From: Gemmatimonadota bacterium
Lineage (GTDB): Bacteria > Gemmatimonadota > Gemmatimonadetes > Palauibacterales > Palauibacteraceae
Reading direction: 5' to 3'
Length of the DNA: 9,984 nt
Assembly: GCA_029863105.1 (NCBI GenBank)
Contig: JAOTWC010000042.1
Coordinates: forward strand, 1 to 9,984
Of the stretch, positions 1 through 5,955 are shown in pieces; the stretch's first letter is position 1; each line of letters starts with the position of its first letter. The position numbers and the translations under genes are program-made. The notes below the pieces were generated by a model that worked only from the letters and a program-made list of their open reading frames with translations, had not been told where the DNA came from and did no database searches.

Positions 1-820
1 GATCGTCCAACTCGGCCCGCACGGCCACCGTGGCGGCCTGGAGTGAGGCCAGGGGGTCGAGCGGATCGTCGAACAGCAATCGAAGCGTCACGCGATCGAT
101 TACCTGGGCGGACGCGAGGATGGGTGCCGTGCTGTCCGCGGGCAGTATCCAGAAATCGACGCCGACCGTGGCCGTGTCCTCTGACAGCACGAAGGCCTCG
201 ACGGCACCAGGCTCGAACTCCGCGTCATACTCGAAGTCGCGATCCTGATCGATGAACGCCATGGCGTCGTACCTGTCATAGGGAACGCCCGGCAACCGGA
301 ACACGCCGCCCGTATCGCTGACGGCCGTGTACGGAACGGAGTCGGCGGACATGAAGAGCAGGCGGGCGTCACGAAGTCCACGCGCCGTAACTCCGTCGTA
401 GACTCGCCCCTGCACGAGAGTGGGCGATACGTCGCCGCCGGTTGAGAACAGCAGCTCGATGGGAGCAGCCGTCCGGTTGTTGACGAGATCGGAGATTCCG
501 GCCGGCAGTGCGAAGTAGTAGACGATTCCGGCTTTCCAGCCTTCCACAGGACGAATCCTGATCCGCGAGCGTCCCGGAGTCACGCGATAGCGGCCGGCAG
601 GCGAGGCACGCAGCGTCCGGTCGAAGCTGCGCGGGTTGGAAATCGGCTCGTCGAAACGAATCCAGGCATCGCCTTCGAGTCCGGGGACGGTCTCTCCATA
701 GGCCGGTCGCGTCTCAATGGAGCGCGGAGGCGCGCGATCGGGAGGCGTTCCCGGAGGCAGTTCCTGCTTCGCGCACGATCCCAGGAGCGCACACAACACG
801 AGAACCGACCGGGGTCTCAT
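1..820 (-). CDS. Envelope lipoprotein with Ig-like and carboxypeptidase-regulatory-like domains (3' end outside window)
   Basis: An open frame starts at ATG 820 and runs without a stop to the left edge, giving 273 visible residues. Residues 1-16 form a lipoprotein signal: Arg at 2 and 4, a hydrophobic core, and a lipobox LGSC with Cys16 as the lipidated residue. Ala at +2 would fit outer-membrane sorting by the E. coli rule, which is untested here. Residues about 33-128 look like an SbsA-type Ig-like domain (Big_5), with the typical IRFDEPIS start and a YYFALPAGISD strand. Residues about 135-225 resemble a carboxypeptidase-regulatory-like beta domain (VQGRVYDG, then SDTGGVFRLPGVP). A third beta domain seems to begin near 232 (TAPILASAQ, VTLRLLFDDPLDP). 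The ATG overlaps the valS stop as ATGA, so translation is probably coupled to valS. Its role in the envelope is unknown; domain calls are by eye. Confidence 0.82.
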   Translation of the reverse strand, partial: MRPRSVLVLCALLGSCAKQELPPGTPPDRAPPRSIETRPAYGETVPGLEGDAWIRFDEPISNPRSFDRTLRASPAGRYRVTPGRSRIRIRPVEGWKAGIVYYFALPAGISDLVNNRTAAPIELLFSTGGDVSPTLVQGRVYDGVTARGLRDARLLFMSADSVPYTAVSDTGGVFRLPGVPYDRYDAMAFIDQDRDFEYDAEFEPGAVEAFVLSEDTATVGVDFWILPADSTAPILASAQVIDRVTLRLLFDDPLDPLASLQAATVAVRAELDD

Positions 821-3510
821 CCGCCGTGCATCAGGAACGCCTGCCGCTTCTCCAGCAGGCGCTCGAGGCGTTGCTCCAACGACCGCCGCTTCTCCCGTTC
901 CCGATCGACGATTTCCGGCGGAGCTCGCTCCGTGAATCCGGGATTCGCCAGGTTGGCGGCCGCCGACTCCAGCAGACCCTGCAGCCGCTGCAACTCGTCG
1001 GAGAGCCGCACCCGCTCGCGGTCCAGATCGACGATCCCTTCCAGGGGCAGGAACAACTCCGCGCCCGTCCTGAGCACGGCGTGGGCACCGGGCACGCCGG
1101 ATGGGATCGCCGGCATGACCGCCAGGCTGGACAGGCGCGCGAGCGACAGTGCGCCAGCCTGTTCCTCGGCGAGGGCGTGTCGCAGGCCGGCGGACGGATT
1201 CGCCACGATGAGTTCCACCCTGCGACCCGGGTCGATGCCATACTCCGAGCGGAGGTTGCGCACCACGCCCACGAGCTCTTGCAGATCCTCCATCGCCCCG
1301 ACCGCGACGTCCCATGTCCGGATGTCCTCGCCCGCCGGCCACGGGCCCGCAAGGAGCGTGTCGTCGGAATCCCGACCGGGAAGGTGGCAGAACAATTCCT
1401 CAGTGATGAACGGCATGACGGGGTGCAGCAATCGCAGCCACCCGTCGAGCACGAAGGCAAGGGTCGCCGCCGCCGCATCGCGGCTTTCGGCCCCGCGGTC
1501 CCCGCGCAGCCGGGGCTTCACCAGCTCGAGATACCAGTCGCAGAAATCGCCCCACACGAACCGGTAGGTGCGCTCCGCTGCTTCGTGCAGTCGAAACCGG
1601 TCGAAGTCGCCTGTGATTTCCCGAGCTTCTGAGCCGAAGCGGGAGAGAATCCACTGATCGGCCACTTCCAGCCTGGTGTCGGCGGGCGACCGATTCACGT
1701 CCTCGGCCCGCAGCTCCGCCAGTGCGAACCGAACGGCATTCCAGATCTTGTTGGCAAAATTCCGACCTACCTTGAAGGAGCCCTCCAGGTCGGCGTGATC
1801 GAGGTGCATGTCTGTTCCGATGGCCGCAGCCGACACGAGAGTATACCGCATCGCATCGGCACCGAACTTCTCCACGACCTCCAGTGGATCGACGCCGTTT
1901 CCCAAGGACTTCGACATCTTTCGCCCCGCAGCGTCGCGTACCGTGCCGTGCATGAGCACGTCGGTGAACGGCAGATCGCCCATGAACTCGAGCCCGGCCA
2001 TCACCATGCGGGCAACCCAGAAGAACAGAATCTCCGGCGCCGTGCTCAGGGCACTTGTCGGGTAGAACGTGGCAAGGTCCGGGGTCTGCTCGGGCCACCC
2101 CAGGGTGCTGAACGGCCACAGCCAGGAACTGAACCAGGTGTCCAGCACATCGGGATCCTGACGCAGCTGGCCGGCACAGGCTGGGCACGTGTCCGGGTCG
2201 ATGCGGCTGACGATCACTTCGTCGCAGGCATCACAATACCATACAGGTAACCGATGGCCCCACCACAGCTGGCGGCTGATACACCAGTCCCGAACGTTGG
2301 TGAGCCAATGCTCGTAGGTGGCACCGTAGCGTTGGGGGTGGAAGCGCAGGCGTCCATCGCGATAGGCCGCCAGGGCCGGTTCGGCCAGCGGCCTCATCTG
2401 GACGAACCACTGGAGGCTCAGCCGGGGCTCGACCGCCGTGTCGCACCGGTAGCAGTGGCCCACCGAATGCCGATGGTCCTCGATCCTCTCCAGCAACCCG
2501 GCAGCGTCGAGATCGGCAACCACGCGGCTTCTCGCTTCGAAGCGATCCAACCCGCGATAGGCCTCGGGGGCGTTGTCGCCCATGGACGCGTCGTCGTTCA
2601 TGACGTCGATGCTCGGCAGCCCATGACGAGCACCAACCTCAAAGTCGTTCGGATCGTGGGCCGGCGTGATCTTGACGAATCCCGAGCCGAACTCGGGATC
2701 CACATAGGTGTCTGCGATGATCGGAATGCGCCGGCCCGTCAGCGGGAGCTCCACCTCCCGTCCTATCAGACTGCGGTAGCGCTCATCGTCCGGGTGCACT
2801 GCGACTGCGGTGTCCCCCAGCATCGTTTCCGGCCGAGTGGTTGCTACGACCACCGATTCCCCGGAACTGTCACACAGAGGATACCTCAAGTGGTACAGCT
2901 TGCCGTCGACTTCCTGATGTTCGGCCTCCTCGTTCGACAAAGCCGTCAGGCACCGGGGACACCAGTTGATGATATAGTTTCCGCGGTAGATCAGGTCCTT
3001 TTCATACAGGCGGACGAACACTTCCCTGACAGCTCGCGACAGACCCTCATCCAGTGTGAACCGGGTACGTTCCCAGTCGCATGAACAACCGATTGTCTTG
3101 AGCTGGTCGACGATCCGTGTTCCGTATTCGTCCACCCACTCCCACATCCGCTCGACGAACGCTTCGCGCCCGAGGTCCTGCCGTCGCGTTCCCTCGGCGG
3201 CGAGCTGCTGCTCGACCACATTCTGCGTCGCGATCCCGGCGTGGTCCGTCCCCGGGATCCAGACGGCGTCACGCCCGCACATGCGCTGGTACCGAATCAA
3301 CACATCCTGGATCGTGTTGTTCAGACCGTGGCCCATGTGGAGCGCCGCCGTCACGTTGGGCGGCGGGATCACCATCACGAAAGGATCCACCGCGTTCTCT
3401 GCATCGACGTGGAACGATCCGCGCGCCAGCCAGCGGGCGTAGAGGGGGGCCTCGATACCGGAGGGGTCGTACCGAGTGCCGAGTGGATTGGTTTCGGACG
3501 GTTCTGTCAT
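817..3510 (-). CDS. valS: Valyl-tRNA synthetase (ValRS)
   Basis: A cytoplasmic class I aminoacyl-tRNA synthetase that attaches valine to tRNA-Val using ATP and edits mischarged threonine. The 897 residues match the usual bacterial length. Visible motifs in order: PPPNVTAALHMGH with the HIGH-type signature HMGH at 58-61; GTDHAGIATQ near 88-97; Cys184/Cys187 in WCPRC; the CP1 editing domain with TTRPETMLGD at 224-233 and TPAHDPNDFEVG at 282-293; CYRC at 353-356; WCISRQLWWGHRLPVW at 409-424; a zinc-ribbon-like set Cys426, Cys429, Cys442, Cys445; DVLDTWFSSWLWP at 454-466; and KMSKS at 531-535. The last ~65 residues form the family's Arg/Glu-rich coiled-coil tRNA-binding arm. I chose ATG 3510 because it gives the family-like MTEPSETNPLGTRYDPS start. 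An in-frame GTG at 3552 would add 14 residues of no family character. Neither start has a strong Shine-Dalgarno. No key motif is missing. Confidence 0.97.
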   Translation of the reverse strand: MTEPSETNPLGTRYDPSGIEAPLYARWLARGSFHVDAENAVDPFVMVIPPPNVTAALHMGHGLNNTIQDVLIRYQRMCGRDAVWIPGTDHAGIATQNVVEQQLAAEGTRRQDLGREAFVERMWEWVDEYGTRIVDQLKTIGCSCDWERTRFTLDEGLSRAVREVFVRLYEKDLIYRGNYIINWCPRCLTALSNEEAEHQEVDGKLYHLRYPLCDSSGESVVVATTRPETMLGDTAVAVHPDDERYRSLIGREVELPLTGRRIPIIADTYVDPEFGSGFVKITPAHDPNDFEVGARHGLPSIDVMNDDASMGDNAPEAYRGLDRFEARSRVVADLDAAGLLERIEDHRHSVGHCYRCDTAVEPRLSLQWFVQMRPLAEPALAAYRDGRLRFHPQRYGATYEHWLTNVRDWCISRQLWWGHRLPVWYCDACDEVIVSRIDPDTCPACAGQLRQDPDVLDTWFSSWLWPFSTLGWPEQTPDLATFYPTSALSTAPEILFFWVARMVMAGLEFMGDLPFTDVLMHGTVRDAAGRKMSKSLGNGVDPLEVVEKFGADAMRYTLVSAAAIGTDMHLDHADLEGSFKVGRNFANKIWNAVRFALAELRAEDVNRSPADTRLEVADQWILSRFGSEAREITGDFDRFRLHEAAERTYRFVWGDFCDWYLELVKPRLRGDRGAESRDAAAATLAFVLDGWLRLLHPVMPFITEELFCHLPGRDSDDTLLAGPWPAGEDIRTWDVAVGAMEDLQELVGVVRNLRSEYGIDPGRRVELIVANPSAGLRHALAEEQAGALSLARLSSLAVMPAIPSGVPGAHAVLRTGAELFLPLEGIVDLDRERVRLSDELQRLQGLLESAAANLANPGFTERAPPEIVDREREKRRSLEQRLERLLEKRQAFLMHGG

Positions 3511-3601
3511 GATCGACTTGGGGGTCTTGGAAACGGTCGACGGGTGGCACACTCAGGCGCCGCACGTCCGGCCCGACAGTCTAAGCCTCTGCGCGGTGCG
3601 A

Positions 3602-3620
3602 GGCGAGATGTGTCCTCGCC
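3602..3620 (-). terminator. Short GC hairpin after the TonB-like gene (possible weak terminator)
   Basis: A perfect 6-bp stem (GGCGAG pairing with CTCGCC) with a 7-base loop lies 12 bases past the stop of the TonB-like gene, in the 122-base gap before valS. There is no U-tract after it on the minus strand, so it is not a standard intrinsic terminator. It could be an RNA 3' end stabiliser, a weak terminator, or chance in GC-rich DNA. The rest of the gap (3511-3601) shows no clear promoter: a TAGACT resembles a -10 box but has no -35 partner at 17 bases. There is no room or motif for a T-box leader. Confidence 0.25.
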
Positions 3621-3632
3621 GACGATCCGCGG

Positions 3633-4484
3633 TCAGGTGGAGTCGGGTACGGCCTCCAGCGAGTCGCGCGCGCGCCGCTCGAGTTCCTGTTTCGTGCGCT
3701 CCCGCATCTCTCGGGCGCGCTCCCGCTGGATGGCCTCCACATCATCCAGCAGGTCCTGCAGCTGGATGTCCCGCAGATCGCGCAGCTCCTGTCGGCTCTC
3801 GCGGCCGGCCGGGCCTTCCTCCTGCAATAACTGCTGGAGATTGACCGGGATGACCAGCCCGTTGATGTGGATTCCGTCCGGTGACACTCCCCATTCGTGG
3901 CCTTCCTCGCCCGACAGCCACTCCATGGCTCGACTCCGCTGCTCCTCCGACAAAGCAAGGCTATCCAGAATGACGCCCAGACGCGCCCTGATCTCACCTT
4001 CGTAGTCGGCGTACGGGTTGGCGGCCAGGTACTCCGGTATCGGTTGGTCACCGAAGTCATCCCACAGCCGCTCATCTCCCTCTCGCGGCTGCAGCTTCTC
4101 CGCGTTGGTGAGTCGGGGAACGCCGACACGGGCTCGTGCCGGAACCGGGACGACGGCCGCTCCATCCGCTGCGTCGGCAGCCGGATCGGTTTCCCGCTCG
4201 GGTTCGAGCTGCCGTTCCTCGGGCGGCAACCGAACAGCTTCGGGATCGGCTGCATCCAGGGGAAGCACCTCTCCCACCTGCACGACCGGCAGACCCTGGA
4301 TCTCGATGAGGCGTCTCGGCGACGGGCTTCGGTACGAGGCCGGGTTCAGCGACAGGGCACGGGCCACGACGAAGATGAGGAACAAGTGAATCACGAGCGA
4401 AACGACGAGGCCGACCCTCAGCGCTCGCCCGTAATACCGCCGGCGTTCCTGGACCGTGGCCGGCCGCAGTTCGGTTTCGGTCAC
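3633..4484 (-). CDS. Membrane-anchored TonB-like protein with coiled-coil C-terminus
   Basis: A 283-residue protein with type II single-pass topology. Residues 1-23 are a basic cytoplasmic tail (ERRRYYGRALR) and about 24-41 are the membrane helix. The helix contains SLVIH (Ser29, His33), the same Ser-x-x-x-His spacing as the E. coli TonB helix (SVCIH), whose His contacts the ExbB/ExbD motor. Residues 47-125 are a Pro/Glu-rich, low-complexity periplasmic stretch, as in TonB linkers. Residues 126-215 look folded (LWDDFGDQPIPEYLAANPYA near 140-159, then WGVSPDGIHINGLVIPV near 198-214), and 216-277 are a charged Arg/Glu coiled coil. I see no canonical TonB C-terminal receptor-binding domain. GTG 4484 overlaps the preceding stop as GTGA and has GAGG seven bases upstream. 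It could be a TonB/TolA-type energy transducer or just an anchored scaffold; the TonB link rests on the helix and linker only. Confidence 0.8.
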   Translation of the reverse strand: MTETELRPATVQERRRYYGRALRVGLVVSLVIHLFLIFVVARALSLNPASYRSPSPRRLIEIQGLPVVQVGEVLPLDAADPEAVRLPPEERQLEPERETDPAADAADGAAVVPVPARARVGVPRLTNAEKLQPREGDERLWDDFGDQPIPEYLAANPYADYEGEIRARLGVILDSLALSEEQRSRAMEWLSGEEGHEWGVSPDGIHINGLVIPVNLQQLLQEEGPAGRESRQELRDLRDIQLQDLLDDVEAIQRERAREMRERTKQELERRARDSLEAVPDST

Positions 4485-4675
4485 GCCGCGGCCTCGAGCC
4501 GGGACGGTACGGCGGCAGGCCGACAGGAATTCACCACCGCCACGGCAGGAATCGGCAGCCGCACATCCCGGGCTCCAAGGTCGATCATGTCCCCAGTCTT
4601 GGGGGGCAGGTCGTTCAGGCGCGCCGGCACGGCCGGCGTGTGAAACGACGCGGCCACGTTGCCGGTCGATGTCAT
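4481..4675 (-). CDS. Small protein of unknown function, 64 residues
   Basis: I do not recognise this protein. The case for a real gene is positional. Its ATG at 4675 overlaps the stop of the upstream gene (ATGA), and its TGA overlaps the start of the downstream gene (GTGA), so it exactly fills an otherwise empty 190-base slot in the chain. Third codon positions are about four-fifths G or C by hand count, as expected for coding sequence here. The protein has no membrane helix or signal peptide. It contains a mixed segment (LPPKTGDMIDLGARDVRLP) and a hydrophobic strand PIPAVAVVNSC with one Cys, then an Ala-rich tail. The Shine-Dalgarno is weak (AAGAAGAAGG, about 13 bases upstream), fitting translational coupling. 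It may be a small partner of its neighbours, or a leader-like ORF whose main purpose is to carry ribosomes to the TonB-like gene. Confidence 0.55.
   Translation of the reverse strand: MTSTGNVAASFHTPAVPARLNDLPPKTGDMIDLGARDVRLPIPAVAVVNSCRPAAVPSRLEAAA
4492..4495 (-). promoter_or_regulatory. Ribosome binding site for the TonB-like gene
   Basis: GAGG lies seven bases before GTG 4484, inside the end of the 64-residue gene. It supports this GTG as the start. Confidence 0.5.
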
Positions 4676-5955
4676 GTCTTCAACGCCTTCTTCTTCGCGG
4701 CGGGGTATAGGACATTGTTCAGTATCAGACGATACCCCGGCGAGTTGCGCCTTAGTTCCAGGTCGGTCTCTGGATCGCCGATCAGATGCTGCGGGTCTTC
4801 GGGATCATGCCCGCCCAGAAATGTGAAGCTCCCCTTCCCGTAGCCACCGTGCAAGTACTTGATCGTGCCCAGATTCGAATCGGTGGCCAGCTCGATCACC
4901 CCGTGTTTGACGACTCTCCGGCTGAAGCTCGTCGTCAGCCCGTAATAATCGCCCAGCACTCGCTCGTGGGACTGGGTCAGCATCGTCGCCACGGGATCGA
5001 TCTTTGCGCTGAAGTCGAACAGCGTGAAGCTGCCGAGGGGCTTGCGCCAGGGCGTATTCACCTGGTGCCCGTCGATCTCGCTGAACGCGGACAGCGACGG
5101 GTCCAGGACGATCGTCGCGTCCCGAAACGCCATGGACCTCTCCCAGTCCATCGCCGACGTCGCGTTCGGCGCGGGTGGCGACCCGTCGGCGAAAGCTGCG
5201 GCGATGTCGACATTCTCGGCGGCCAGAGCCAGTTCGAGGGTTTCCGTGGCGGTGCACATTGCGAACAGGAACCCTCCCCCCTCGACGTACTCTCGAATTT
5301 TCCGCGCCACCGCCTTCTTCAATTCGGGGACGTTCGGATATCCGAACTCATTGGCTACTTGCTGGTTACGTGCCACTTCCTCACGTAACCAGTCAGATTT
5401 CGTATAGGTCAGATAGAACTTCGAGTACTGCCCGGTGAAATCCTCGTGGTGGAGGTGCAACCACTCGTATTCCGTAAGTTCGCCGTTGAGCACCGCTGGA
5501 TCCCAGATTCGCTCGTAGGGGATGTCTGCATATTCGAGAGCCATCGTGACGGCGTCGTCCCAGGGCGAGCTGTTCGGAGGCGTGTACACCGCAATGCGCG
5601 GAGCTTTCTCGAGCGGGACTGCTTCCATATTGCTGGCTTCGATCTCCGCACGCAGTCCGGCCAGTTCCGCTCCGGTCAGCGAACGCACCGTCACGCCCAT
5701 CAAGGCCGCCTGCTCCACCACCCTTTGCTGGCTGGGAACCAGGAAGCTTCCAGCCCGGTAGTTCAGCAACCACTCGGCGCTCTCCCCCGTCGAGATGGTC
5801 CAATACACGAGCCCGTACGCCCTGAGATGATTATCCTGCGATTCGTCCATTGGTACGAGCAGCATCTGAGCCGACCCCGCACGGACGCCCCCCAATCCGG
5901 CACCAAGCGTGAGAGCGCACAGGACCAGCAGTTGTTTCCGGTCGCGGCGCCTCAA
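4672..5955 (-). CDS. Exported ThuA/amidotransferase-fold-like protein of the family commonly mislabelled 'asparagine synthetase B'
   Basis: Its 427 residues closely resemble, from memory, a conserved ~420-residue Bacteroidota family that databases often call asparagine synthetase B. Shared blocks are LLVPMDESQ (32-40), a Trp-Leu-Leu-Asn-Tyr-Arg motif (72-77), PWDDAVTMALEYADIPY (131-147), LHLHHEDFTGQY (166-177), EGGGFLFAMCTAT (225-237), FTLFDFSAK (310-318), TTSFSRRVVK (341-350), GGHDPED (381-387) and NSPGYRLILNNVLYPAAKKK (404-423). There is no N-terminal Cys nucleophile and no PP-loop ATP site, so asparagine synthesis is not credible. Residues 1-29 form a signal peptide (basic start, hydrophobic core, probable cut after GSA), placing it in the periplasm or outer envelope. 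The fold resembles ThuA/class I amidotransferase-like proteins; Cys234 sits where a nucleophile elbow could be, with His383 as a possible partner. I chose TTG 5955, which overlaps the upstream stop as TTGA with GAGG ten bases before, because it gives a complete signal peptide. The true role is unknown. Confidence 0.9.
   Translation of the reverse strand: MRRRDRKQLLVLCALTLGAGLGGVRAGSAQMLLVPMDESQDNHLRAYGLVYWTISTGESAEWLLNYRAGSFLVPSQQRVVEQAALMGVTVRSLTGAELAGLRAEIEASNMEAVPLEKAPRIAVYTPPNSSPWDDAVTMALEYADIPYERIWDPAVLNGELTEYEWLHLHHEDFTGQYSKFYLTYTKSDWLREEVARNQQVANEFGYPNVPELKKAVARKIREYVEGGGFLFAMCTATETLELALAAENVDIAAAFADGSPPAPNATSAMDWERSMAFRDATIVLDPSLSAFSEIDGHQVNTPWRKPLGSFTLFDFSAKIDPVATMLTQSHERVLGDYYGLTTSFSRRVVKHGVIELATDSNLGTIKYLHGGYGKGSFTFLGGHDPEDPQHLIGDPETDLELRRNSPGYRLILNNVLYPAAKKKALKT

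Noticed and set aside
2254..3084. Plus-strand ORF of 276 residues
   Set aside because: Antisense to valS, whose motifs are complete and in order. The antisense product resembles no family.
3511..3552. valS starting 14 codons earlier at GTG 3552
   Set aside because: The added residues (MCHPSTVSKTPKSI) are not family-like and no Shine-Dalgarno precedes them. ATG 3510 gives a typical ValRS N-terminus.
3511..3632. T-box riboswitch upstream of valS
   Set aside because: The gap is only 122 bases, with no T-box consensus or multi-stem leader.
3581..4255. Minus-strand ORF of 224 residues overlapping the TonB-like gene
   Set aside because: It is a different frame within the TonB-like gene, with Arg/Ser-rich low-complexity content and no stop/start overlap with neighbours.
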